Made by a program: the position numbers and the translations under genes | Source: Eriocheir sinensis | Lineage: Eukaryota; Arthropoda; Malacostraca; Decapoda; Varunidae | DNA length: 64,000 bases | Direction of reading: 5' to 3' | Assembly (NCBI RefSeq): GCF_024679095.1 | Contig: NC_066520.1 | Span: 9,547,908 to 9,611,907, forward strand | Notes under the pieces: generated by a model | What the model saw: the letters and a program-made list of their open reading frames with translations, nothing else | Told to the model about the DNA's origin: nothing | Databases searched by the model: none | Part shown: one piece after another, positions 35,251 to 46,627 of the stretch | Layout of the letters: each line of letters starts with the position of its first letter | Position numbering within the stretch: position 1 is the first letter of the stretch

Positions 35251-35880
35251 CTAATTGTTGCTTCCTCAGTATTTTTGGTCCCTGGTTCCCATGACGACTG
35301 GAAACTGCGTTGTACTTTTTTTTATCTTGATCCTCCTTTTCTGCTCCTATCATCCTTCTGTCTGCAGCGTTATTGGTCGCTTTGCCTTCTTTTCACATTC
35401 GTTCTGATCATTTGCCTACCACCAGTGTAAAAAATATCAAAGTCAATTAAGTATATATTCCATCTAATACACCATGTCACCATCAGAAACAATCACTCCA
35501 TCTTATGTATCACGAACTCTTCACGAACCCTATTTGTCATTTTCTCGTTCGAACATTATCCCCACCGCCAGCCAGCCACTTGACCACCCAGGGCTGTGAC
35601 CACTGAAACAGGTGACCCTCGCTAACCTGTTTGGGCCAACGTAATCCCTCGCGACCCCTTCTGACCTGACCCGACCTGAAGAATGACCCGTGTTGTGACG
35701 TGGGTCTCTGTGTGGGATCGCCTGCTCAGCCCTGAGACTCGAAAACAGGATTATCATTGTGTGTACAGGGCAGGGGACGGCGGAGGGAGGCGCGGGGCGA
35801 AGAATGGCCGGGTGACAGATGGGGATTTCTAGAGGCCTTGCTGCATGGGTGGTGTGGGCTAATCAGGGAGAGACGACAGT
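35250..35880. other. Unique DNA, no gene seen
   Basis: Unique sequence without splice-supported frames. Confidence 0.5.
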
Positions 35881-36610
35881 TCAGGGAGGACCATGGAGGA
35901 GGGATGGGGAGGACGGAGAGTGAAGGAAAAGGGAATAATGAGGGAGGAGGAAGAGGAGAGAAAAGGAGAGTAAGAGAGAAGATTTAGCGGAGAGGAGGGA
36001 AAATCTACAAAGGAAAAGAGAATATGGATCGACGGAGGAGATACAGGAGAGAAGAGTAATAGAGGAGGGAAAAGGTACAAAAAGAAGGACAAAGGGAAAA
36101 AGAAGGTTATAGGGAGGGAGGAGCTACAAGTGGAAGAGACGAGAAGAGTATACGGAGGGAGTTCATCGAATGGAAATTGTAACACTGAAAAGCTACTGAA
36201 GGGAGGAGGAAACGATAGGTAGAATAGAGGATAAGACAAAGTGGAGGGAGGGAAGGAGGAAGGAGGCTACAAAAGAGGGAAGGACAGAATGTATAGGAGA
36301 GAAAAAGTAGAGGAGGAAGGTAGAACACGTAGAGGTAAACAAAGTAAACAGTGCATAGAGAGAAAAGAGAACTAATGAAAGGAATTTACACGTGGAGAGA
36401 GTGTATGCAGAGAGGGAGAAAGGAAGAAAAAGGAGACGGATGGGAAGAGGTATAAGAGAGAGGCAATAAGGAGAATCTATGAGTGGAATTTATGGACCAG
36501 GTGAATGACAGGGCACAGGTGAGACGCAGGTAATAAACACGAGGCAAGGGAGACAAGAGGGAAGGGAGCAGAGGGAGGCGGGGAATGGACGAGAAGGGGA
36601 GGACATCCAA
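35881..36610. repeat. Purine-rich (GGA/GAA) domain
   Basis: About 730 bp of G/A-rich plus strand with loosely repeated GGAGGGAAAA..TACAA blocks. Triplex-prone; reverse-strand frames are artefacts. Confidence 0.8.
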
Positions 36611-36689
36611 GTTAATCATTTTTCTTCCACAATTTAACTAAAGTATAAAATGAAACGTCAAAACAGAGGAAAAATAAGTGTTACAGTGT

Positions 36690-36880
36690 GTAGAAACTCC
36701 CCTCCCCCCCCTCTTCCTACCCCCATCCCCCTCCCTCCTCCCCTCTCCTTCCCCCACCTTTCTCCCCTTCCACCCGCTCCCTTCTCCCCCTTCCCCTCCA
36801 ACCTCCCTCCTCCCCCTTCCCCTTTACCCCTTCCAAATACCCCTCCTTCCTCCCCCTACCTCCTCCCCCGACCCCATACG
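36690..36880. repeat. C-rich pyrimidine tract
   Basis: CCCCCTCCC-rich; G-runs on the minus strand. G-runs on the plus strand follow at 37004-37030, so opposite strands are G-rich within 350 bp. Confidence 0.8.
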
Positions 36881-37089
36881 TATAAGCTTCCCCATCTTTT
36901 GTCGGGGCCGCGGGGCAATCCTGGGTCGGGCACCTCGCTGATTGGCCTCACACCTGTCTCACACCTGTCACAAGGGCGCCCCGTCCCCCCCGCTGGCAGG
37001 TGAGCGGGGGGGGGGGAGGGGGGGAAGGGGACGGCCATTGTGCGAATAATTAGTTTTATTCATGCTTACGTTTGTCTGTGGGGGGGGGA

Positions 37090-37092
<3 letters not shown>

Positions 37093-37166
<74 letters not shown>

Positions 37167-37226
37167 AAAAGACGTTATGTAAAGCTTGTAAACACGATTG
37201 GGTACCTGTGCCTGTCTGTCTGTCTA

Positions 37227-37267
<41 letters not shown>
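37093..37267. repeat. (GT)36 and (TGTC)n microsatellites
   Basis: GT 37093-37164, then TGTC tetranucleotides 37211-37267, with scattered TGTC/TATG to about 37380. Confidence 0.94.
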
Positions 37268-37737
37268 TCCTGTGGAGTCAATCGGTCCTTTAATATGGTG
37301 CCACAGACGACGTGTATGTCTGTATGTCTGTCTATTTTCCATGTGTTTGTGTCTGTTTGTATGATATCTATATATGTATGTGTGTTATATTACATGAAGA
37401 AACACAAGCGTGCACACATTTCTTAATTTCTCCCTTCAGCATTCCCCTTTCTCTCTGTTAGTATCTTTTTTTTTATATATTTATATGCCCTATACTACAT
37501 GAAGGAAATACAAACAGTCACACATATCCAGAGATCGAAGCAAAAAAATAAACAAACACAGTGGTCAGTGGTTTGCGTGTCACCTTTCCCAGGAGAACAA
37601 AGGTGTGTCCGCAGGTGAGGTTGTCTCATGAGATATTCACCTGGGATCAGAGGCTCTCACGAAGGGCTTTTTAGGGCTTGAGGAAGAGGAGGGGTGTGGG
37701 AAGAGGAGGGCCCAGGCAGAGGAGGAAGGACGGGATT

Positions 37738-38080
37738 AAAAAAATGAAGGAAGGAAGGGAGAAAGGAAGAAAGAAAGGAAGGAGGGAGGGAAGGACGGAA
37801 GGAGAGAAGGAAAGAAAAGAAGGAAAAAAGAAAGAAAGAAAGAAAAAAAAGGAAGAAAGAAAGGAAGTGACAGAAAGAAAGGAAGAAAAAGAAAGAAAGG
37901 AAGAAAGAGAAGGAAAGGAAGAAAGGAAGGAAGAGGAAGAAAGAGAAAGAAAGGAAGGAAGAGCAAGAAAGAGAAAGGAAGAGAGAGAAAGTAAGGAAGA
38001 AAAAAAAGAGAAACAAAGAGAGAAAGAAAAATAGAAAGAAAGAAACAGGAAGAAAGGAAGGAAGGAAAGTGTACAAGTAG
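37738..38080. repeat. Pure purine (GGAA/GAAA) tract, about 340 bp
   Basis: Almost no pyrimidine on the plus strand; mirror-symmetric patches favour triplex DNA. Confidence 0.9.
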
Positions 38081-38389
38081 TGTGATGAACAGAAGAAAAT
38101 CGCCATAAGAAAATAAAAAGGAAAATAAGACTGAACAGAAATATTAGAAAGAACTATGTAGCAAAATAAAAGAAGACCAATATATAGTTAAATAAGTATA
38201 ATGCAATTCAGGTGAAGGAAGAAAGTGAACAAGTGAAGAGACGATAGGAAAACAGTAAGAAAGAATAGAAAAATCATAGAAGATATAAAAAAAGGAACTG
38301 AGTATGAGAAAAGACCAAACCATTATAAAGAAAGTTGAAGTGATGGAAGAAAGTGTACAGGAAAAGTGACAGTTAGAGAAAACAATAGA

Positions 38390-38990
38390 AAATAAGAAAA
38401 ACTACAGAAACTACAAAGAAATAACTGAACAGGGAAAAGGGAAAGTTTAATATATGTAAAAGTAAATGTTTATACTGAAAAATAGAAAACTAACTGAAAC
38501 CAAAAGAAAAAATAACGAACAGAAGAAAAGAAAAGAAAAATTACAGAAACCATTAAGAAAAAAACTAGACAGGAAAAAGGCAAGATTAGTGTCTGTAAAA
38601 GTAAATATTTGCTCTTAAAAATAGAACACTGAAAAAATAAACGAACAAACCAGAAGAAGAGAACAGAAAAACTACAGAAACCATAAAGAAATAACTAGGC
38701 AGGGAAAGAGGCAAGATTAGTGTATGTATCATGGTATCAGGACTCCTCTCCTCCCGAAATTGACCTCTCTTTTTGGCCACTCATTGACCTCTCTTTTTGG
38801 CCACTCCTCTGTACTCTATTCAGGAGCAGTAAGTAGCGGGCTTTTTATTTTTTCATTATGATTTGCTTTTTTTTCACGCCCTTGAACTGTCTCCTCTTCT
38901 GTAAAAAAAAAATGTAAAAGTAAATGTTTATACTGAAAATAGAAAATCCAAAAAATAGACGAACAAAACGAGAAGAAAAGAAATAACCAA
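38390..38990. repeat. A-rich tandem repeat, 131-139 bp unit
   Basis: YTACAGAAAC recurs at 38402, 38541 and 38672, with TGTAAAAGTAAATGTTTA and AGAAGAAAAGAAA blocks between. The array resumes after the element at 38729-38911. Confidence 0.8.
38729..38911 (+). mobile_element. SINE/LINE-type element, family 2, best copy
   Basis: 183 bp ending in A10 and flanked by ATGTA on both sides (38724-38728, 38912-38916). It interrupts a tandem array that continues in register afterwards. It carries a TTGACCTCTCTTTTTGGCCA repeat twice, then AGGAGCAGTAAGTAGCGGGC and CTTGAACTGTCTCC. No Pol III boxes were seen, so it may be a 5'-truncated LINE tail rather than a SINE. Confidence 0.75.
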
Positions 38991-39099
38991 AGAAATGTTA
39001 AACGATCACAAGCTTACCAGTAATACCAGACCATTATCCCATCATCCTTATTTTCACTATTAATCGCCGAGTGGACGCAGACCATGAGAGGGGAGGAGG

Positions 39100-39426
39100 C
39101 CGTGCGTGACTGCCTGTGTACGCCTCCCTCACCTCCCCCTCCCTCTCCCCTTCCTTCTCCCCTTCCCCCTTAGCTTGTCAGTGCCTAATCCGCGGTGCCA
39201 GGGGCGTAGGAGAGTGCGTCAAATGGGGTGTCACGCAAGCAGGTGTTTTTGGTGGCCCTGCGAAGGTTAGGCTTGACGCTGGACATTACACGGTGCCTCC
39301 TTCGCGAGTGGTGGTGGTGGTGTTTTTTTTTATTGTTATTTGTTTCATTTTTCCTACTCTCTTGCCTTCTCCATCCCTCTCTTCCTTCCTTCATCTCTCC
39401 CTTCCTCCTTTCATTTCTGTGTCGTC

Positions 39427-39430
<4 letters not shown>
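39100..39430. other. Mixed unique and pyrimidine DNA, no gene seen
   Basis: A GTGGTGGTGG patch, then C/T-rich sequence leading to (TC)16 at 39432-39463. Confidence 0.5.
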
Positions 39431-39465
<35 letters not shown>

Positions 39466-39859
39466 TGTCTCCTTTCCTCCCTTATGCTACGAAACTTGGA
39501 CTGGATACAGGTGTTTTTATTAACGATCTATATTGCTCCCACTTCTGTTGTTGCTACTGAATGACTGAATGGATGAATGAATGAATGAATGAATGATAAG
39601 CAAACCTCCTCTCTCCTCTGCTGTCAAAAAAAATATAAAAAAATAAAAAAACGAAACATCTGCTCTATATGGTCACCTGGCACTGAACTCAACTTTTCAT
39701 TACCCTTATCAAAATTTATGTCTACAAAGTGAGGTCGGGGAGTCATTCACGTGTTTCTGGTCTGGCTGTAGTGTTGCGTTTTTTTTTATCAGGAGAATAT
39801 CACCTGTTTCAATATGCAGGGTTGGCTGAAGGGGAGTGTGTGGGCGTATGTGTGGGTGT

Positions 39860-39938
39860 GGGTGAGGGTGTTTATTTTTTTATGTTTTTATTTTTTTTTT
39901 ATTTTTTTTTTTTACAGCAGTTCAAGGGCATAAAAAAG
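39860..39938 (-). mobile_element. SINE/LINE-type 3' tail, family 2, inverted fragment
   Basis: Inverted, it reads ATGCCCTTGAACTGCTGT followed by a long A-run; the only minus-strand member noticed. Confidence 0.5.
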
Positions 39939-41280
39939 GTACGGTAACAAATGTGAGTGTGCGTGTTAGATTGTCTTTGATTGATCTCTTAGTGCTGGAA
40001 AAGAGCTTAGAATGTGATTGAATTATTTTGTGCTGTCATTTCTTTATCTGTTTTCGCTTACTCCACCTTCCTCCACCTCTCCATCATCCACTTCTCTCAT
40101 TCCTTCCTTCTCTTTCCTTCCCACGTATTGACTCTCCTTCTTTGACCTCTTTCATACTCTCTTCTATCTTTCTATTCCTTCTTCTTTTCTCCATTTTCAT
40201 TTCCTTTACTCTTTCCTCTCTCATTTCATCCCTTCCACTTCCTCCTCCTCTCTATCATCCACTTCTCTCACTTCCTTCCTTCTCTTTTTCCTTCCCACAT
40301 ATTCACTCTCATTCTTTGACCTTTCTCACACCCTCTTTTATCTTTCTATTCCTTTCTCACTTCGTTTTCATCTCCTTTACTCTTTCCTCTCTCATTTCAT
40401 CCCTTCCATTTCCTCCTCCTCATCATCTTTCTTTCCTGTCCATCTATCCATTCTCTCCTCCTCCTCCTCCTCCTCCTCCTCCTCCTCCTCTCATTATGTA
40501 CTTCCTTTCCATTTCTTCATCATCGTGTTGTTCTTTCATTCTTCCTTCTGTCTTTTTTTTCTGTTTTCCTTACAATCTTCATTCTCTAATCATCATCAAC
40601 TTTCTTTCCTATCCATCTATCCATGCTCTCCTCCTCTTCCTCCTCCTCCTCCTTTTATTACTTCCTTTCCATTTCTTCTTCATCATCTTGTTCTTTCACT
40701 CTTCCTTCTGTCTCTTTTCTGTTTTCCTTACATTCACCATTCTCTAATCATTCGTTCACCTATTTTACTCTCTTCTCTTCTATCCCTTCCACACTCTCCT
40801 CTTCCTCCCCTTTCTTCTCTCATTACATCCTTTCCCTTTTTCATTCACATCATCTTTCACTTCGTTCACTGTTTTTCTTTCTCTTCTTCCCTTCTTTCCA
40901 CTCTTCCACAGTCTTTGCTCTCTCTCCTCTCTTTTTCCACCCGTTTCACACTCTCCTCCTCCTCCTCCACTTCCTTCTCTCATTACAATCTTTCCACTTT
41001 CTTATCATCTTTTTTTCGTCATTCTTTCGTCTCTCTTTCCTTCCCTTCTACCCACTCTTATTCTGCCACATCTTTCATTCTCTCTTCGCTCCTATCCATT
41101 CCGCACTCCTCCTCCTCCTCCTCCTGTCCAGCTTGTCTTTGTACTTATTCATGAACCCAGATCACAGTCTCGCCTGACCCGCGGCTTCGCTCACTCGGTA
41201 ATGGACGCTAATCTGATTGTCTCGCCGCCACTCACAACAGTTCCCTTCATCGATTGCCTTGTGCGTGTGTCCTGCCTCGT

Positions 41281-41340
41281 GTTGTGTGTTGGGGGGGGGG
41301 GGGATGGGGGGTGAGGGGGGTGTTGTTGTCGTCGTTTGTT
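41281..41340. repeat. G-run cluster (up to 14 G)
   Basis: Quadruplex-prone plus strand: a 14-G run, then GGGGGG and GGGGGG. Confidence 0.85.
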
Positions 41341-41384
41341 TGTGGTTGGTGTGTGTGTGTTTGGGGTAGTTTCTATAGGTTACG

Positions 41385-41403
41385 TTAGGTTAGGTTAGGT
41401 TGG
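41385..41403 (+). repeat. Interstitial (TTAGG)3 telomere-type motif
   Basis: TTAGGTTAGGTTAGGTTGG, preceded by TAGGTTACG, a degenerate unit. Matches the arthropod telomere repeat, far too short to be a telomere. Confidence 0.7.
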
Positions 41404-42935
41404 CGCTCTCCCTCAGCTTCCAGTTTCTAATCCTTCCATCGTCTTTTCTGTCGTTCATTTCACCATCCGTCTCTTTTTTTCTCTTTTTCTCCCTTTATCT
41501 CTCCCCATCTCTTCCTTTCCTTATCTCTCCCTTCCTCCCTCCATCTCCTCCTTTCTCTTTCATTCACCGCCTTTCTCTCCAATCCTTTCCTTTCTCTCTC
41601 CCCATCTCCTTCTTTCCCTTTTCGTTCCTCACTAAGTTTTTTCATCATCATCCTTTCCCTTTGCATCCCACTCTTCCTTTCCCCATCTCTCCCCTCCTCC
41701 CTTCATCTCCTCCTTTCTCCCTCATTCAACTCCTTTCTCTCCAATCCTTTCCTTTCTCTCTCCTCATCTCCTTCTTTCCCCTTTCGTTCCTCACTCAGTT
41801 TCTCCCTCCAGCATCATCCTGTCTCTCTGCATCCCACTCCCCCTTTCCCCATCTCTCCCTTCCTCCCTCATTCAACCTCTTTCTCTCCAACTTTTTCCTT
41901 TCTCTCTCCCCACCTCCTTCTTTCCCCTTTCGTTCCTCACTCAGTTTCTCCCTCCAGCATCATCCTGTCTCTCTGCATCCCACTCTCCCTTTTCCCATCT
42001 CTCCCTTCCTCCCTCATTCAACCCCTTTCTCTCCAATCCTTTCCTTTCTCACTCCATCATCCTCTTTCTCCATCCTTTTGTTCCTCCTTTCATTTCACCA
42101 TTCCTTCCTTCTTCCACCCATTTTTCTCTTCCTCTCTTCCTTCCTCCATTCCTTCACCTCTCTCTTCCTCTACTCATACCTCTCTTCTCTTCCTCTCTCC
42201 CTTCATCTCTTCTTATTTCCTCCATCCCGTCAATTTCCCCTTTCTTCCCCTTATTCCATCCTCCTCTCCATCCCCTCTCCTTTCCTCTCTCCATACCTCC
42301 CTTCTCTCCACCTCCTCCTTCCTCGTTTCTCCCTGGTTCTCCCTATTCCAACCTCCTCTACGTCCCCTCTCTTTTCCTCTCTCCATACCTCCCTTCTCTC
42401 CATCTCCTCCTTACTCTCCTATCCTATTTACTCCCTCCCTTCAAACTTACCCTTCTTCTCCCTCCTACACTCTCCTTTGCACCCTTCCTCCCTCCATGTT
42501 TGCACCCCTCTTCCTTCCTCCACACCTCCCTTCTCTCCATCTCTTCCCTCTTCTTTCCTATTTACTCCCTCCCTTCAAACTTCCCCTTCTTCTCCCTCTT
42601 CCACCCTCCATTGCACCCTTCCTACCTCCTTTCTCTCACCATACCTCCCTTCTCTTCATCTCTTCCCTCTTCTTTCCCTATTTCGTCCCTCTCCTCAACC
42701 TCCCCATTCACCCTGTTCCACCCTCCTCTGCACCCCTATGTCGCCCGTAGCCTCACCCTCACCCTACCCTCCCTCGCGTCACTCCAGCTCGTGTCCCCGC
42801 GCCTCCCTGGTCACGGTGGCTCCCTTCCATTGTCACGCCCCGGGACCCGCTCCGCCGCGCCACCTGGCCTCCAGATGACCTACGACCCCCTGCCCCCGCG
42901 CCGCACCAGCCAAACGTGAGGGAGGGGAGGGGTGC

Positions 42936-42938
<3 letters not shown>

Positions 42939-42987
<49 letters not shown>
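42939..42987. repeat. (GA)24 microsatellite
   Basis: Perfect GA run. Confidence 0.95.
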
Positions 42988-43243
42988 ATGTAATGTGTTA
43001 TTTTTTTTCCTTTCTCCTTCCCTCCCTTTCCTCCCTCCACCTCTCCCTTACTCCCTCCCTCCCTTTGGCTGTATGTAGAAATGAACTTATTTATTCTCCC
43101 TAACATTATGAGCCCTTAATGAACGTGTTGCCTTTTGTTTATAAGTTTTCCTTGCTCTTTATTATGTTTTCCTTTCTTTAATGTAACTCAGATTGAAGCG
43201 AATTAGCACAGAATATCACCAGTTTCTCTTTTACGTTACTGAT

Positions 43244-43464
43244 GTCGGTATGCTCAGACGGTTCCGCCTCTCACATCAACTATTCTCACAGGCCCAAAAA
43301 GGAGGTCAATCGGGTTCTAATGAGTGTTCTTTTCGGCTCATGGCACAGAAGAAGGGTTAAACTACCACCTGGGTCATAAAACTACTCTTGGAAATGCCCA
43401 CAACTCCTACGAAAGCCTTGTCAGATATGTGTGCTTGGGCGCCGGGATGCTTAAGAATATGACC
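43244..43464 (+). mobile_element. MITE family 1, copy h
   Basis: Starts GTCGGTATGCTCAGACGG and ends GGATGCTTAAGAATATGACC; full-length and among the least diverged. Confidence 0.82.
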
Positions 43465-43800
43465 ATGGCTCTCTCTTTTCCGCTCCTCCTCTTTCTTTAT
43501 CGCCTATCATCTGAGCATCTCTCCTCTCCTTCGCGTCCCTCCTCCCTGCCCTTTGTGTACCCTTCTGACGGCCGTGACCTGCCTGAAGGGGAATCGTAAT
43601 TAAAACAAACGAGCCCTGGCACTCGCTCCCACGTGGCACCGATGCCAGGTGACGCTAACAGTGCCGCTGAGTGATGGTGAGGCGGAGCGGGAGGGGGGAG
43701 GGGGATAAGGGGGGCCGGGGGGACATGGGGCGGGGGCGTGACAAAGGAAACTGGGTGTGATGGCGGGGCGTCGCAGGGGGAGGGGCGTGACTGAGAAAGC

Positions 43801-44380
43801 TGGGCAGTGACTGAGGAAGCTGGGCAGTGACTGAGGAAGCTGGGCAGTGAATGAAGAAGCTGGGCAGTGACAGAGGAAGCTGGGCAGTGACTGAGGAAGC
43901 TGGGCAGTGACTGAGGAAGCTGGGCAGTGACTGAGGAAGCTGGGCAGTGACTGAGGAAGCTGGGCAGTGAATGAAGAAGCTGGGCAGTGACTGAGGAAGC
44001 TGGGCAGTGACTGAGGAAGCTGGGCAGTGACTGAGGAAGCTGGGCAGTGACTGAGGAAGCTGGGCAGTGAATGAAGAAGCTGGGCAGTGACTGAGGAAGC
44101 TGGGCAGTGACTGAGGAAGCTGGGCAGTGACTGAGGAAGCTGGGCAGTGACTGAGGAAGCTGGGCAGTGACTGAGGAAGCTGGGCAGTGACTGAGGAAGC
44201 TGGGCAGTGACTGAGGAAGCTGGGCAGTGACTGAGGAGGCTGGGCAGTGACTGAGGAAGCTGGGCAGTGACTGAGGAAGCTGGGCAGTGAATGAAGAAGC
44301 TGGGCAGTGACAGAGGAAGCTGGGCAGTGACAGAGGAAGCTGGGCAGTGACTGAGGAAGCTGGGCAGTGACTGAGGAAGG
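43801..44380. repeat. 20-bp minisatellite, 29 copies
   Basis: Unit TGGGCAGTGACTGAGGAAGC. Variants: B (ATGAAGAAGC second half) at units 3, 9, 14, 25; C (CAGAGGAAGC) at 4, 26, 27; D (CTGAGGAGGC) at 22; all others are type A. The phase never slips. As 20 is not a multiple of 3, a reverse frame reads a 20-residue period (with ASSVTAQLPQSLPSFLSHCP) for 353 codons. Confidence 0.98.
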
Positions 44381-44710
44381 TGGGAGGGGAGAGGCAGGGG
44401 GCGGTGGCGTGACTAAGGAGGCTGGCTGTGATTAACGGCTCATAACAAACAAGGTAACAGCCTAAAAGGTGCAGACCTATGGCAAAAACTGAAAGGACAA
44501 ACGCTCCCAACGCACTGGCCTCGGAAAGAAAATGGGATTCTTTAAAACAAGATAACAATGTCAGGGGCAGAAGCGTCTTGATACTTCTTCAAAAAATTAC
44601 TCATATGTATAAATAAATAGATCGTCATTAGTCATATGTAGAGATAGATAGCTGGATAGATGTATAAATTGATGGATAGAGATAGATAGAAAGATAGATA
44701 GAGATAAACA
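44381..44710. other. Unique DNA with GATA patches
   Basis: No gene. Short TAGATA/GATAGATA runs occur at 44620-44705. Confidence 0.5.
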
Positions 44711-44840
44711 GGCCCGAAATTGATCTCTCTTTTGGCTATTCTGTGCTATCTTCTGTTGTGGGAGCGGCAAGTAGCGGTTTTTTTTTCTACACTCTTTTTG
44801 TTGCCCTTGTGTCGACTCTTTTGTTGTAAAAAAAAAAAAA
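44711..44840 (+). mobile_element. SINE/LINE-type 3' tail, family 2
   Basis: GGCCCGAAATTGATCTCTCT, GAGCGGCAAGTAGCGG, then TTGCCCTTGTGTCGACTC and A13. GATA repeats lie on both sides. Confidence 0.65.
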
Positions 44841-45156
44841 TACATTGGCTGATTGATAAGTAAGCAGGCAGGTAGGTAGGTAGGTAGGCAGAGAGATAAA
44901 TAAGCAGACAAAGTTGTTTAAATATTTACAGCTTGAACAATTACTAAATTACATCAAGCATTTACCTAACACTAAAAATTCAAAGTTAGCAAGCAGTATT
45001 TTCATCGAATTTATGCAACATGGTCACAAAAGCAAGAAATATATACGCTAATATCTATGTGGGTCTCAGTCAGCCGGGCTTTCAACAACACACACCTGTC
45101 TTATGTAGTGTGTGTATTTGATTCGGAATTCCGCTACTATTCACTATACTATTTGT

Positions 45157-45337
45157 AGGAGCAGTGTTAGTGAGCTTTTTTGTGTTACTACTTTTTTGGT
45201 TTCCCTTTTTCTTTCCGCCCTTCAGCTGCCTCCTCATGTAAAAAAAATGTCATCCAAACAGGAGCTGCCTTGTATAGACCGACCGGCCTCTTGCAGACTC
45301 CTTACGTTCTTATGTTCTTATGTTCTATTTCACCCAC
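45157..45337 (+). mobile_element. Family 2 tail plus GTTCTTAT-tailed element
   Basis: AGGAGCAGTGTTAGTGAGC to the A-run at 45247, then GACCGGCCTCTTGCAGACTC followed by GTTCTTATGTTCTTATGTTC. The octamer tail is typical of LINE 3' ends with short tandem tails. Confidence 0.5.
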
Positions 45338-45592
45338 ACCATAAATAACACTAACTTCGAGTCTAGGAATATCGTATGACTCATCACCGTCTAATTTCTT
45401 TTCCCTATTGCCTGAGATAATTGTCTGTAAACGCCACAATTACGCGTCCTCTCATATGACTTACTCTCCCTGTAATTGCGTGATTGGCGGGGACACGGGG
45501 AAGCAAAGACACGCGCTGCGGACGAGAGTTTGGCGAGTCTTGTTACGTGGACTGATCCGCGGAAACGAGAGACAATGATTGGAATAAATACC

Positions 45593-46047
<455 letters not shown>

Positions 46048-46103
46048 CAGTCATATAAACACAGAACTTGGCTTTAATATCACGAATGTTTCTTTCTCCT
46101 CAG

Positions 46104-46141
46104 ATGTCACTTCCCCTCCGTTGCTCCTCGTCCCTGCGTTG
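46104..46141 (+). other. Possible 38-nt micro-exon
   Basis: The acceptor TGTTTCTTTCTCCTCAG ends at 46103 and the donor TTG|GTAAGTACT starts at 46142; both are near-consensus. The 38 nt between begin with ATG. Could be a real small exon or a chance pair. Confidence 0.2.
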
Positions 46142-46429
46142 GTAAGTACTGGCCAAGCTCTTCCCGCCCTTCCTGTCCCTTCTTCCTTATCACCACGCCC
46201 CGGCAAAAGCTCAGTCCCTCCGAAGATAAAGAACACATTAATATATCTTTCTAAAGTCTAAACCAAGGGAAGGCCGCTCTCCCGACTGAGTGTTGAACGT
46301 ATGCTAAAATGATGGTTCAGATTCTCGACTTGATTGTGAAAATGATTGTGTGATACGTTTTCTTAGTATTATTGTTATTGTTGCCATTATAGTCATTTGT
46401 ACAATAGTAGTCACTGTAGTTGTAGTAGT

Positions 46430-46430
46430 T

Positions 46431-46509
<79 letters not shown>

Positions 46510-46548
46510 GAGTAGTAGTAGTAGTAGTAGTGGTGGTGGTGGTGGTGT

Positions 46549-46627
<79 letters not shown>
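46430..46627. repeat. (GTA)/(GTG)/(GTT) triplet block
   Basis: About 200 bp of GTN triplets, alternating GTA and GTG stretches and ending in GTT17. It translates as poly-V, poly-S/G or poly-T/Q depending on frame. Confidence 0.97.

Larger units (their letters stand above)
40030..42760. repeat. 2.7-kb polypyrimidine domain with tandem arrays
   Basis: The plus strand is C/T-rich throughout. Sub-arrays: about 172 bp (TTTCCTCTCTCATTTCATCC at 40208 and 40379), about 174 bp (TCCATCTATCCATKCTCTCC at 40437 and 40611) and about 145-160 bp (CTCCAATCCTTTCCTTTCTC at 41577, 41737 and later). Because stops contain A, the domain holds very long false frames. Confidence 0.9.

Noticed and set aside
40028..41177. 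239-, 209- and 184-codon overlapping frames
   Set aside because: All three forward frames are open at once, the signature of C/T-rich DNA rather than a gene.
41385..41403. Telomere end
   Set aside because: Only three TTAGG units with unique DNA on both sides.
41400..42878. 492-codon open frame, the longest in the window
   Set aside because: Lies in C/T-rich tandem repeats; all stop codons contain A, so pyrimidine DNA stays open by composition. The S/L/P/F-only peptide is not protein-like.
43801..44380. CRISPR-like regular repeats
   Set aside because: Units are directly adjacent with no spacers, and the DNA is eukaryotic.
43497..44558. 353-codon frame with a regular 20-residue repeat
   Set aside because: It is the 20-bp minisatellite read three units per period; other frames of the array behave the same.
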